A DNA stretch of 64,000 nt from Tychonema sp. LEGE 07203 (GCF_015207285.1 NZ_JADEXD010000002.1:48663-112662), one strand, 5' to 3'. Shown: positions 34,720 to 43,695, numbered from the stretch's first letter. Numbers and translations are program-made. The notes: generated by a model not told the origin, from the letters alone.

Positions 34720-35535
34720 ATGCCGACTTTCAATAAAGCCCGTGCAGTTGCTTTACTCTCAGGTTTATTCACATTATTTGCAGCCAGTTACGAGGAGAGT
34801 CGATCGCCCGTGATCCAACGCATCAAACAAGACTTAAAAAACGACCTGATCGCAGGTCTGCTGGTAGTGATACCCTTAGCTACCACCATCTGGCTGACAA
34901 TTACCGTCGCCAGTTGGGTAATCAATTTTCTTACCAAAATTCCCAAGCAAATTAACCCTTTTGACGGACTCAACCCGATTTTGGTAAATCTGCTGAATTT
35001 TTTAGTAGGGCTGGCTGTACCCCTGCTGAGCATTTTACTCATCGGTTTAATGGCCCGCAACATCTTCGGCAAGTGGCTGCTAGACTTTGGCGAACGCCTG
35101 TTGCAGGCAATTCCGCTAGCGGGTTCGGTTTACAAAACCCTCAAACAACTGCTGGGAACAATTCTCAACTCAAATGACAAATTTCGCCGGGTGGTGTTGG
35201 TGGAATATCCGCGCCGGGGCATCTGGGCTTTGGCGTTTGTGACGGGTACGATCGAGATTAACGATATTACATCTCATTTGTCCGGCGAAACCCCGATCGG
35301 CATTTTCATCCCCACCACACCAAACCCCACCACCGGATGGTACGCTATAGTCCCGGAGGCCGATCTAGTCAATTTGTCAATGTCGATCGAAGATGCCTTT
35401 AAACTCATCGTCTCCGGCGGCATCGTCAACCCCAGCAACTCAGTTTCAATCACCGCCGACAACCCCCCAGGCAAAACACTCGAACCCTTAATGTCCGAAT
35501 CTAGATACCAGCGTGTCCCAGTCGAAGAAGAATGA
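34720..35535 (+). CDS. DUF502 family membrane protein
   Basis: A 271-residue protein with two strong membrane segments: residues ~43-70 (LIAGLLVVIPLATTIWLTIT) and ~88-112 (LVNLLNFLVGLAVPLLSILL). A soluble C-terminal domain follows (RRVVLVEYPRRGIWALAFVTG, TPIGIFIPTTPNPTTGWYAIV) that is characteristic of DUF502. The family is widespread in cyanobacteria and plants (related to the plant COV proteins) and has no proven biochemical role. It lies upstream of nusB, a pairing I have seen in other cyanobacteria, but a hairpin terminator separates the two here. Confidence 0.85.
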   Translation: MPTFNKARAVALLSGLFTLFAASYEESRSPVIQRIKQDLKNDLIAGLLVVIPLATTIWLTITVASWVINFLTKIPKQINPFDGLNPILVNLLNFLVGLAVPLLSILLIGLMARNIFGKWLLDFGERLLQAIPLAGSVYKTLKQLLGTILNSNDKFRRVVLVEYPRRGIWALAFVTGTIEINDITSHLSGETPIGIFIPTTPNPTTGWYAIVPEADLVNLSMSIEDAFKLIVSGGIVNPSNSVSITADNPPGKTLEPLMSESRYQRVPVEEE

Positions 35536-35678
35536 ACCAGCCGGAAGCGGAGAAATCCCACACTCAGAAACCCGGTTCATACCATGAACCCGAAATCCCG
35601 CCCATAAAATTAATATTGAGCAGGGTGCAACATCTCAGATTAAAATAGCTGTGGCAATTGCTCGTCTAATATTTTCCC

Positions 35679-35720
35679 AAAACCTGCCCAGAAACAATCA
35701 TCACCGAGGGCGGGTTTTTT
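35679..35720 (+). terminator. Rho-independent terminator before nusB
   Basis: AAAACCTGCCC (35679-35689) pairs with GGGCGGGTTTT (35708-35718) with one mismatch, and continues into six T residues. It stops transcripts from the DUF502 gene or acts as an attenuator in the nusB leader. Confidence 0.7.
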
Positions 35721-35820
35721 GCGGATTTTTCTGCTAAAGTCCAAGTTTACATTCTCAACCAGTATCTAACAATCTCAACAATTCCGAAATTCCTAAAGTC
35801 CCAATTCCTATCTAAAAAAT

Positions 35821-36453
35821 ATGAAAAAAGCCCGCGAAACAGCACGCGAACTCGCACTCCTCGGCATCAGCCAACTCCCGGCAAATCCAGAACTCTTAGA
35901 ATCTAAGAAACTGCAAGATGTTGTCCTCGCCGCCATCCGCACCCTGACAGCAGAAGTTCAAGAATCCTTAGAAGCAGCAGCCTCCGAAGTGCAGCGGGGT
36001 AGCGACAAACTGCTCTCTAGCGAAATCCGCGCCGCCGATATCCAAAGTGCTAGAGCAATGGTGCGCGAAGCTGTGGAACTCACTCAAACGGCTATTAACC
36101 GTCTCGGTTCGGCAATGGAGTTTCCAGAACTCATCCAGCTTGCTAACCAGCAAGATGTCCGTACCTATGCTTTGCAAATCCTGACGAAAGTCAGTGCCAA
36201 CCGCCCTCAAATTGACGAATTGCTGTCGGAATCCCTCGTAGATTGGCAAATAGATCGGTTGCCCAGGATCGATCGAGATATCATGAGAATTGCGATCGCC
36301 GAAATCCTCTATCTCGGCTTAGCCGAACAAGTCAGCGTCAGCGAAGCCGTCCAACTGGCAAAACGCTACAGTGGCGACGAAGGACATCGCTTTATCAACG
36401 GAGTTCTCCGCCGAGTCGTCGATCAAATTAACGCAGAAGTTGTTAGTCAATAG
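35821..36453 (+). CDS. nusB: Transcription antitermination factor NusB
   Basis: NusB binds boxA RNA with NusE (S10) and supports antitermination on rRNA operons. The 210-residue protein has the family head KARETARELALLGISQLP and the conserved C-terminal part WQIDRLPRIDRDIMRIAIAEILY near residue 140 and VSVSEAVQLAKRYSGDEGHRFINGVLRRV near residue 175. It carries an insertion of helices (residues ~40-110) that is usual in cyanobacteria. The ATG at 35821 gives MKKARETARELAL, standard for the clade. FtsY follows after a repeat-filled 620-bp gap. Confidence 0.93.
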   Translation: MKKARETARELALLGISQLPANPELLESKKLQDVVLAAIRTLTAEVQESLEAAASEVQRGSDKLLSSEIRAADIQSARAMVREAVELTQTAINRLGSAMEFPELIQLANQQDVRTYALQILTKVSANRPQIDELLSESLVDWQIDRLPRIDRDIMRIAIAEILYLGLAEQVSVSEAVQLAKRYSGDEGHRFINGVLRRVVDQINAEVVSQ

Positions 36454-36751
36454 TCATTAGTCATTAGTCATTAGTCATTGGTGATTAGTCCTCAGTTATT
36501 GGTCGTTAGCGATCGACAATTTGCAATCGGCTCTAAACTAAGGACTGAGGACTAATGACTAATAATATCATTTCAAGCGAAAGATGAGGTGCCGCTGGGT
36601 ATATGGTATATGGTATATGGTATATGGCATACCTCACAACACTTGAGAACCGCTATAACTATTCTCTACATTTATTAGTCCTCAGTTGTTGGTCGTTAGC
36701 GATCGGCAATTTGCAATCGGCTCTACAAGGACTGAGGACTAATCACTAATA
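36454..36751. repeat. STRR arrays (AGTCATT and GGTATAT heptamers) with a duplicated segment
   Basis: AGTCATT heptamers at 36450-36480 and ATGGTAT at 36598-36625. The stretch TTAGTCCTCAGTTATTGGTC with the following GTTAGCGATCGACAATTTGC (36485-36530) is repeated almost exactly at 36677-36720, so part of this region is duplicated. Confidence 0.75.
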
Positions 36752-37053
36752 ATATCGTTTCCAGTGGCATCGGAATAATAAAATAGAGTCAACAGTTAGC
36801 ACTCAACCATTCAGTTTTTCGACCCGCCAGTCAACAGCCAACAGCCAACAGTCAACAGTCAACAGCCAACAGCCAACAGTCAACAGTCAACAGTCAACAG
36901 CCAACAGCCAACAGTCAACAGTCAACAGTCAACAATTCCCCAATCAACAATTCCCCAGTCAACAGTCAACAGTCAACAATTCCCCAGTCAACAGTCAACA
37001 GTCAACAATTCCCCAGTCAACAATCATTCCGGTGCAACCGGAATTGATATAAC
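36752..37053. repeat. Composite STRR element with inverted ends, ~300 bp
   Basis: The left end AATATCGTTTCCAGTGGCAT and the reverse complement of the right end (GAGTTATATCAATTCCGGTT) match as inverted ends. Between them lie about 25 AACAGTC or AACAGCC heptamers with AATTCCCC-type interruptions. The left 80 bases equal the inverted 31250-31331 segment. Confidence 0.8.
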
Positions 37054-37076
37054 TCTTCTTTATTCCCCAATTTATT

Positions 37077-38831
37077 ATGGTTTTTAATTGGTTTCGTCGC
37101 CAGTACAGCGAAAGCGGATCTTCTGAAAAAGAAACTCCCCCCCAGCAAACCCCAGATGAGTCAGCGCAATCGGCATCGGTTGAGCCTTCAACAGATACAG
37201 CAGCAGACCAAAGCTCTCCCGCTGTAGCCGAAGATTATCTCAATTGGGCCAAAGCTGCTTACAAAAATATTCAAAAACAGCAACAACCTGAAACAGAAGT
37301 TGCTGACACAGCAGAGGCTGAAGTTCCGGCCGCCGAAACAGAAGTTGCAGAAGTTGCAGGAGTTGCAGAAGTTGCAGAAGTTGCAGGAGTTGCAGAAGTT
37401 GCAGAAGCTGCACCGGAACAAAGTGTTGCAGAAGTTGCGGAAATACCCGAACCTACAAAAATTGAAGATACTGATAGCGAAATATTAGACACAGTTACTC
37501 CGGAAGAAATTCCCGACGCAGTGCAACCAATAGCTGGGGTGGCAGACACCGAATCGATCGCTCAAAAATTAGAAGTAACAGCAGAAAATATAGAAATTGC
37601 CACACCCGCAACTGAGCTTGCAGACACCGAACCGATCGCATCTGAAGCCCAAGCCGGCGAATCTCTGCCGTTTTGGGCCAGAGCTGTGGCCGATCGCACC
37701 GCTCGCATCGAACGCCTCAAAGAAACCGCCCTTGAAGAACCAGAAGTAATTGCAGCGGCTGCCGAAAGAGCCGCCATTATCGAAGAAATTCCCGGTTTCG
37801 CCTTTGACGAAGGCTTCCTGTGGTCATCAGAAATCCTCGCCAGTCAAGGCCGCCGGCCAGATCAAATATCCGTCGAAGAAATCAGTTGGCTGCAAAAACT
37901 GCGCAAAGGCTTAGAAAGAACCCGCCGCAGCTTAATTAATCGACTCAAGGCGATCGTCGGTCAAGGCCCGCTCAACCAAGACGCGGTAGCCGAAATTGAA
38001 ACTTTGCTCTTGCAAGCCGATGTCGGAGTCGCAGCCACCGACATCATTATCAACCGCCTCCAAGAAAGACTCAAACAAGAAGCCTTGCCGCCAGAACAGG
38101 CTCTAGCCTTCCTCAAAACCATCCTGCGCGACATTCTCGACGCTCCGACAGCCTCCACCGCCGCCGGCAATCCCGCCTACAGCCTGACATTTGCGCCGGA
38201 AAAAGACACCTTTAACATCTGGTTAATTGTCGGAGTCAACGGTGCCGGCAAAACTACGACGATCGGCAAACTCGCCCACATCGCCCAAAAATCCGGCTAC
38301 AACACCCTAATCGCCGCCGCCGACACCTTCCGCGCCGCCGCCGTCGAACAAGTCAAAGTTTGGGGAGCCCGCAGCGGCGTGGAAATTATTGCCAACCCCG
38401 GCAAAAATACCGATCCGGCCGCTGTCGTGTTTGATGCGATCGCCGCCGCCAACGCCAGAAACACAGAACTGCTGATCGTAGACACCGCAGGCCGCCTGCA
38501 AAACAAAAAAAATCTCATGGACGAATTAAGTAAAATCCGTCGCATTGTAGATAAAAAAGCCCCCGGCGCTACCGTAGAATCTCTACTGGTCTTGGATGCA
38601 ACACTCGGTCAAAATGGTTTGCGACAGGCAGAAGTATTCGCAGAATCTGCAAAATTAAGCGGAGTAGTATTGACAAAACTCGACGGTTCTGCTAAAGGTG
38701 GTGTTGCCCTAGCAGTCGTGCAGCAGCTCGGTCTGCCCATCCGCTTTATCGGAGTAGGGGAAAGTATCGAAGACTTGCGGCCGTTTTCTAGTTACGAATT
38801 TGTCGAAGCCCTACTGGATTTTAGATTTTAG
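37077..38831 (+). CDS. ftsY: Signal recognition particle receptor FtsY
   Basis: FtsY is the GTPase that docks SRP-bound ribosomes at the membrane. The NG domain fills residues ~275-584, with G1 VGVNGAGKTTTIGKLAH (~385), G2/I-box ADTFRAAAVEQ, G3 LIVDTAGR (~470) and G4 TKLDGSAKGGVAL. The N-terminal ~200 residues are an acidic A domain, longer than usual, which contains a tandem repeat of VAEVAG/VAEVAE units (residues ~88-115) encoded by near-identical GTTGCAGAA/GGA 9-mers. The ATG at 37077 gives MVFNWFRRQY, a membrane-targeting amphipathic start typical of cyanobacterial FtsY. It lies downstream of an STRR element. Confidence 0.95.
   Translation: MVFNWFRRQYSESGSSEKETPPQQTPDESAQSASVEPSTDTAADQSSPAVAEDYLNWAKAAYKNIQKQQQPETEVADTAEAEVPAAETEVAEVAGVAEVAEVAGVAEVAEAAPEQSVAEVAEIPEPTKIEDTDSEILDTVTPEEIPDAVQPIAGVADTESIAQKLEVTAENIEIATPATELADTEPIASEAQAGESLPFWARAVADRTARIERLKETALEEPEVIAAAAERAAIIEEIPGFAFDEGFLWSSEILASQGRRPDQISVEEISWLQKLRKGLERTRRSLINRLKAIVGQGPLNQDAVAEIETLLLQADVGVAATDIIINRLQERLKQEALPPEQALAFLKTILRDILDAPTASTAAGNPAYSLTFAPEKDTFNIWLIVGVNGAGKTTTIGKLAHIAQKSGYNTLIAAADTFRAAAVEQVKVWGARSGVEIIANPGKNTDPAAVVFDAIAAANARNTELLIVDTAGRLQNKKNLMDELSKIRRIVDKKAPGATVESLLVLDATLGQNGLRQAEVFAESAKLSGVVLTKLDGSAKGGVALAVVQQLGLPIRFIGVGESIEDLRPFSSYEFVEALLDFRF
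37338..37420 (+). repeat. In-frame 9-mer tandem repeat within ftsY
   Basis: Units of GTTGCAGAA or GTTGCAGGA follow each other about eight times and encode the VAE/VAG triplets of the acidic domain. The unit length is a multiple of three, so gain or loss of units keeps the frame. Confidence 0.8.
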
Positions 38832-38908
38832 ATACTTCGGCTTCGCTGTACAAGTTTTAGATTTTAGTCAAAGCTAAACATCTACAAACAATACTTTCGC
38901 CCAGTTAG

Positions 38909-39022
38909 CTCGTTACCAGGAAGAGCCTGGTAATGCAGGTAGGCGAGGAAAAGCCTCCTTCTATCTAGAAACTTACAGGAGAGAGGACTGTAGGAGGTGC
39001 TTAAGTTATTAAGTTTTCGATC
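38909..39022. repeat. Hairpin-rich conserved element, copy A
   Basis: It shares ~110 bases with 54354-54572. Three small stems can be drawn: TACCAGG/CCTGGTA, GGCGAGG/GCCTCC in part, and TACAG/CTGTA around GAGAGAGGA. It ends in TTAAGTTATTAAGTTTTCGA, intact here and split by another element in copy B. Confidence 0.65.
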
Positions 39023-39152
39023 GGTTGATATCAATGCCATAGTGTCCAAACTACTTGCTAGAAAAAAAACCGGGTTTCTGGTCAGGTGGCACGTAATTCC
39101 TCATTCCTCAATCAATCAACCTGCCTTTAAAATCTAAAATCACAAACATCAA

Positions 39153-40640
39153 ATGACTGCTGTGCCTTTGCCTCGCCCCTCACCTCAACCTGCTGACCGC
39201 CCGACGGGTCGCAATTCTGCCGACGCGACGCCAGTATTTGCTCTCAAAGAACTGGTGGGCCGCCTGCACCGATACCAGCACAACGTTCAAGATATGTTGG
39301 GCTCGCTCTCGTTTGCCCTCCGCAGTTTTAACAATCTCAATCAATTTTTGGAGTTAGTACCTTTGGTGGCGACTCGCGTTACCGATGCCGACGGGGGAGC
39401 TTTAGTGCTGTTCAAACCCAACGGTCAAGTCAGGTTCCAGCAGTTGCACTGTCAGGAAGGACGGCAGTGCCAAGATATGCGAAAAGCGCTGGAAATAGCC
39501 ACCAGACAAGCTACAGCAGTTGCCGGCGCGGCTGGTGAATCTGTTTCCGAAATCTCTGGGCAAACTTCTAGTCTTGATTTGCAAGTAAGTCGTTATTTGG
39601 GCCCAGATGTTCACTTGTTTGGGACGCCAATTTTAGTCAAGAATTTGGAACGCGGACGGCTTTATGTTTTTAGCAGCGATCCGCAATATCTGTGGACTGC
39701 CAGCAGACAGAAATTAGTTCGGTTGGTGGCGGATCAAACCGCTGTGGCAGTTTACAAAGATGAACTTACTGTTAAGTTAGCTGAAAAAGAACGCTTAGAT
39801 AGAGAGTTAGAAATCGGGGCGGAAATTCAATTGCGGCTGCAACCCCGCAGTTGTCCGAAAATTCCCGGTCTTGACGTGGCCGCCCGCTGCCAAACGGCTA
39901 GCAGAGTCGGTGGAGATTATTATGATTTTATTCCTGCTGACTATGACCCGATCGGCAAGGCGGATGAGGGGCAACACCCCCCATCCCTGATCGAAAATCT
40001 CAAGTCCAAAATCGACAAGGGCCGCTGGAGCATTGTCATCGGCGACGTGATGGGCAAAGGAGTCCCGGCGGGCCTGTTGATGACGATGACGCGGGGTATG
40101 CTGCGGGCGGAGGTTTTGAACCGCCATTCGCCTGCGAGAATTTTGCAGCATTTAAACCGGGTAATGCACGCGGATTTGGAAAATTCCCACCGTTTTGTAA
40201 CTTTGTTTTATTCGGAATACGACCCGAAAACTCGTGTTTTGTCTTACAGCAATGCTGCTCACCACCCGCCTTTGTTGTGGCAAGCTGCAACTAATTCGAT
40301 TGTTGGGCTCGATACTTTGGAGGGTATGTTAATTGGGCTGGATGCTGATTCGCAGTACCAAGAAGCCCACGTGCAATTGCAGCCGGGAGATACTATTATT
40401 TATTACACTGACGGTTTTACCGATGCTGCCAACCCAAGGGGCGATCGCTTTGATGAGGATAACTTGACTGCAGCTTTTCAGTGGGCTTGTCAAAATTACC
40501 AGCAGTCTGAGGAAATTTTGGATTATTTGTTCGATCGAGTTCACCAGTTTGTCGGCATTGGCAATCGCAACGAAGATGACATGACACTGGTGGTACTGAG
40601 AGTAACACCTTTAGCAGGAGAAAATCACCATGATAGTTAA
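39153..40640 (+). CDS. PP2C-type SpoIIE (RsbU-like) protein phosphatase with GAF sensor domain
   Basis: A 495-residue regulator that removes phosphate from Ser/Thr of partner-switch proteins such as anti-sigma-factor antagonists. A GAF-type domain covers ~45-215 (FNNLNQFLELVPLVATRVTDA). A coiled linker follows (KLAEKERLDRELEIGAEIQ), then the PPM/SpoIIE domain from ~235: ASRVGGDYYDFIP, VIGDVMGKGVPAGLLM, SNAAHHPPLL, YYTDGFTDA and NEDDMTLVV, which keep the metal-binding Asp residues. Between GGDYYDF and VIGDVMGKG is an extra ~25-residue insert (DEGQHPPSLIENLKSKIDKG) whose DNA resembles an intergenic heptamer repeat. The small gene at 40630 overlaps its last codons, so the two are probably co-translated. 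Confidence 0.88.
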   Translation: MTAVPLPRPSPQPADRPTGRNSADATPVFALKELVGRLHRYQHNVQDMLGSLSFALRSFNNLNQFLELVPLVATRVTDADGGALVLFKPNGQVRFQQLHCQEGRQCQDMRKALEIATRQATAVAGAAGESVSEISGQTSSLDLQVSRYLGPDVHLFGTPILVKNLERGRLYVFSSDPQYLWTASRQKLVRLVADQTAVAVYKDELTVKLAEKERLDRELEIGAEIQLRLQPRSCPKIPGLDVAARCQTASRVGGDYYDFIPADYDPIGKADEGQHPPSLIENLKSKIDKGRWSIVIGDVMGKGVPAGLLMTMTRGMLRAEVLNRHSPARILQHLNRVMHADLENSHRFVTLFYSEYDPKTRVLSYSNAAHHPPLLWQAATNSIVGLDTLEGMLIGLDADSQYQEAHVQLQPGDTIIYYTDGFTDAANPRGDRFDEDNLTAAFQWACQNYQQSEEILDYLFDRVHQFVGIGNRNEDDMTLVVLRVTPLAGENHHDS

Positions 40641-40866
40641 TTTAATGCCGGAAATTATTGCTGGACCGATCGGCTCTATTCCTTGGCACGATGCCGTTCA
40701 TTTGTTAGTTGTGAAATCTCATTTGAATACGGTGATTTTGGGCCAAAGCTACGAGATTTTTACAAATTTCCAGAAAGCTTGGAACCATTTTGTTTCCAGC
40801 GGTCAAATTGGAGCTTTTTTTATAGGTATATTTGTCGGCTGGTTCTTTAAGGGAATTTTTCCTTAG
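40630..40866 (+). CDS. Small hypothetical protein with C-terminal membrane segment
   Basis: A 78-residue frame that overlaps the end of the phosphatase gene by 11 bases (ATG within the HDS codons), with AGGAG about 12 bases upstream. The last 20 residues are hydrophobic (IGAFFIGIFVGWFFKGIFP), a likely membrane anchor; the rest is amphipathic (AVHLLVVKSHLNTVILG). No family recognised. Overlap with a regulator and a usable ribosome site favour a real gene, perhaps a membrane partner, but it is short. Confidence 0.5.
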   Translation: MIVNLMPEIIAGPIGSIPWHDAVHLLVVKSHLNTVILGQSYEIFTNFQKAWNHFVSSGQIGAFFIGIFVGWFFKGIFP

Positions 40867-40900
40867 AGTTTTTGTCGGACAGGGCATCAGGAACAAATTT

Positions 40901-41302
40901 GATATGAATTCCGGTTGTACTGTCAGGTGATGGTTGACTGTTAACTGTTGACTGTTAACTGTTAACTGTTGACTGTTGACTGTTGACTGTTAGTTGTCCG
41001 TTGTCCGTTGTTAGTTGTCCCTTGTTAGTTGTTAGTTGTCCGTTGTTAGTTGTCCGTTGTTAGTTGTCCGTTGTCCGTTGTTATTGGGAATGGGAAATTC
41101 GTAGCAAGTAACCAATAACCAATAACCAATAACCAATAACCAACAACCAATAACCAACAACCAATAACCAATAACTAATAACTAATAACCAATAACCAAT
41201 AACCAATAACCAATTCCCAACAACTACTGACTAATGACTAATGACTGATGACTAATGACTGTTGACTGGATTTTATGATTCCGATGCAACCGGAAAAGAT
41301 TT
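40901..41302. repeat. Composite STRR element with inverted ends, ~400 bp
   Basis: The left end is GATATGAATTCCGGTTGTAC then TGTCAGGTGAT. The right end, read in reverse complement, is AAATCTTTTCCGGTTGCATC then GGAATCATAAAATCCAGTC. The inside has three array types in turn: TGTTGAC/TGTTAAC (40931-40990), TTGTCCG/TTGTTAG (40990-41080) and AACCAAT (41105-41215), with ATGACTA at 41225-41262. Confidence 0.8.
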
Positions 41303-41559
41303 GAAAAGTTAGCAGGCGGGATTTCTTTTTTTTCTGATGCAGTATAATTTTAATGATTTTGTAGTCAGGAATTCAGTTTTTTAGTGTCAATACAGGTATA
41401 AAAAGTTTGCAGTCGGGATTAAAGTCTTTTTTTGCCGAATTAGGGAAGCAGGATTTTAGTTTGATGCTGCAAATCGGCAGACTTGCATTTCGATGCCCAG
41501 AACCGGTTTTTTTTTAGAGAATTCTGCAACAGACATATAATCTAGTTTTACTTTCCGCA
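41303..41559. other. AT-rich argH leader region
   Basis: No repeats and no gene recognised. AACCGGTTTTTTTTTAGA near 41501-41518 is a hairpin-poor T-rich stretch. The argH promoter should lie here. Confidence 0.4.
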
Positions 41560-42945
41560 ATGACAGCACAACAAAAAACTTGGAGTCAAAGATTTGAATC
41601 GGCGCTGCACCCGGCGATCGCCCAATTCAATGCTAGTATTGGCTTCGATATTGAACTGATTGAGTACGATTTGACTGGTTCTGTCGCTCACGCTAAAATG
41701 CTCGCTAAAACAGGGATTATTTCCGCAGCAGAAGGCGAACAGTTAGTCAATGGTTTGGAGCAAATCCGCCGCGAATACCGGGAAGGTGTTTTTGTTCCGG
41801 GAGTAGATTCAGAAGACGTTCACTTTGCGGTAGAGAAGCGGCTGACGGATATTGTCGGGGATGCGGGCAAAAAGCTGCACACGGCCCGATCGCGCAACGA
41901 TCAAGCCGGTACTGATACTCGTTTGTATTTGCGCGATCGCATCGCCGAAATTCGCCAGCAATTGCGGGAATTTCAAGGAGTTTTACTCGATATTGCCGAG
42001 CTTAATGTCGAAACTTTAATCCCCGGTTACACGCACTTGCAGCGGGCTCAGCCAATCAGTTTGGCTCATTACTTGCTAGCTTATTTTGAAATGAGCGATC
42101 GCGATTGGGAACGTCTCGGTGATGTCTCCAAGCGGGTGAATGTTTCGCCTTTGGGCTGCGGTGCTCTGGCGGGGACGACTTTCGGGATCGACCGAGATTA
42201 TACGGCAGAACTCTTGCATTTTGACAAGGTTTATGCTAATAGCTTAGATGGAGTGAGCGATCGAGATTTTGCGATCGAATTTCTCGCAGCCTGCAGCATA
42301 ATTATGGTACACTTGAGCCGCTTGTCGGAAGAAATGATTTTGTGGTCTTCTCACGAATTTGGATTTATTACGCTCAAAGATAGCTGCGCTACGGGTTCTA
42401 GCATCATGCCCCAGAAAAAAAATCCCGACGTGCCGGAGTTGGTGCGGGGCAAAGCGGGACGGGTGTTCGGTAACTTGCAAGCCTTGTTAGTAGTAGTGAA
42501 GGGACTTCCTTTGGCCTACAACAAAGATTTGCAAGAAGATAAAGAAGCTTTGTTTGATAGCGTCAAAACGGTACAGGGTTGCTTGGAAGCAATGACGATT
42601 TTGCTGCGGGAAGGAATCGCGTTTAACCGCGATCGCCTCGCCGCATCTGTTACCGAAGACTTTTCTAACGCTACAGACGTAGCAGACTACTTGGCCGGCA
42701 AAGGCGTTCCCTTCCGGGAAGCTTACAACCTCGTGGGCAAAGTCGTCAAAACTTGCCTGTCGGGGGGCAAACTCCTCAAAGATTTAACACTCCAGGAGTG
42801 GAAAGACTTGCACCCAGCTTTTGATACAGACATTTACAGCGCGATCGCGCCTCAGCAAGTGGTGGCGGCTCGCAATAGTTATGGAGGTACCGGGTTTGAA
42901 CAAGTCAGAAAATCACTGATTGCTGCGCGCGATCGGATCGCCTAA
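41560..42945 (+). CDS. argH: Argininosuccinate lyase
   Basis: ArgH splits argininosuccinate into arginine and fumarate, the last step of arginine synthesis. The 461-residue protein has the fumarase/aspartase superfamily signature [20 protein letters not shown] near residue 279 with the catalytic Ser loop. Other conserved blocks are [17 protein letters not shown] near residue 107 and [20 protein letters not shown] near residue 150, with the catalytic His. Length is normal and the ATG at 41560 gives the usual [16 protein letters not shown] start. It stands alone, as arginine genes are scattered in cyanobacteria. Confidence 0.97.
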   Translation: MTAQQKTWSQRFESALHPAIAQFNASIGFDIELIEYDLTGSVAHAKMLAKTGIISAAEGEQLVNGLEQIRREYREGVFVPGVDSEDVHFAVEKRLTDIVGDAGKKLHTARSRNDQAGTDTRLYLRDRIAEIRQQLREFQGVLLDIAELNVETLIPGYTHLQRAQPISLAHYLLAYFEMSDRDWERLGDVSKRVNVSPLGCGALAGTTFGIDRDYTAELLHFDKVYANSLDGVSDRDFAIEFLAACSIIMVHLSRLSEEMILWSSHEFGFITLKDSCATGSSIMPQKKNPDVPELVRGKAGRVFGNLQALLVVVKGLPLAYNKDLQEDKEALFDSVKTVQGCLEAMTILLREGIAFNRDRLAASVTEDFSNATDVADYLAGKGVPFREAYNLVGKVVKTCLSGGKLLKDLTLQEWKDLHPAFDTDIYSAIAPQQVVAARNSYGGTGFEQVRKSLIAARDRIA

Positions 42946-43042
42946 ACATCAAATTCTTAGACAACTTCAGGATGGCTATCTCTCCGAAAGAACGATCGTG
43001 TTTTCCACTCTGGTTCTAAATTGGGCAGATAGCCTGACTCTA

Positions 43043-43240
43043 TTACTCTTCAGCGGCAGCCATATCCTTGTCCCGTCCGCCGCCGGCGCCGCTCATGGCG
43101 CCCATCCCGCCGCCGTTGCCGCCGTCAAATCGCCTTCTCTTGTTGGAGAACATATCTTGATTTCTCCGCTTGCGAAATTTGCGAGCGTATGCTTGATTTC
43201 GTTGTGCCTTCTCTTTCTTGAGATTGCGGCGCTTAGCCAT
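43043..43240 (-). CDS. Small basic conserved protein
   Basis: A 65-residue protein from the ATG at 43240: MAKRRNLKKEKAQRNQAYAR, then KFRKRR, a Gly/Met-rich stretch (GGNGGGMGAMSGAGGG) and an acidic end DKDMAAAEE. GAGG lies 5 bases before this ATG, which decides the start over the more upstream ATG codons. I recall similar short MAKRRNLKKEKAQRN proteins in other cyanobacteria; they have no assigned role. The basic head could bind nucleic acid (inference). Confidence 0.65.
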   Translation of the reverse strand: MAKRRNLKKEKAQRNQAYARKFRKRRNQDMFSNKRRRFDGGNGGGMGAMSGAGGGRDKDMAAAEE

Positions 43241-43260
43241 TATGACCTCACTAATAAACA

Positions 43261-43420
43261 TTGACATTCCCCTGGCTTTCACGCCTGGGGATTCTTAAGC
43301 TTGATACTCTTTGCACTCAGGAGTGACAGAGATTCTGGCTTGGGCGAAGTCACTTACTTGTTAGAGGATTTCTCCAGCCTAAGTAGAGGTATCTTCTCCC
43401 GAAGCGTGAATTCCGGTATG
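43261..43420 (-). other. Possible relic of an IS200/IS605-type right end
   Basis: Read on the minus strand, the text GAATCCCCAGGCGTGAAAGC followed by CAGGGGAATGTCAA forms a GAATCCCC-hairpin-GGGGA.TGTCAA pattern, as seen at the right ends (omega-RNA ends) of TnpB-carrying IS200/IS605 elements in cyanobacteria. Upstream on the same strand is a short open stretch ending TSPKPESLSLLSAKSIKLKN, but no TnpB zinc-finger text is left. Confidence 0.35.
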
Positions 43421-43695
43421 CCCTACCTACCCTACTCGATCGGTTCTTTTTATGTAGTTAGGTTTTGTTAAAATTTAGTTTCCCTAAACCGCAACACCTA
43501 TCGGTGTTACTACGCACTCAACTAATCCAGTTAAGTTTTTACGTTGTTTAGTTATACTCAATTTTAGACAGATGACGATCATAACACACCCCGCACTCTT
43601 ACCCAGAAATCAAGAACGCGGTGTTAAAGTCCCTTTCTAATCCGCGCCCGATCGGACGCAATGTTTTTAATCTCTCAGAATATTTATCTCAACTA
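43421..43695. other. Intergenic region ahead of the peroxiredoxin relic
   Basis: Apart from a short hairpin-like CACCTATCGGTG near 43496-43507, no gene or recurrent element is seen. Confidence 0.4.

Noticed and set aside
36835..37030. Regular ~7-bp AACAGTC repeats resembling a CRISPR array
   Set aside because: The units are contiguous heptamers without unique spacers of constant length; they are STRR microsatellites. No cas gene is in the window.
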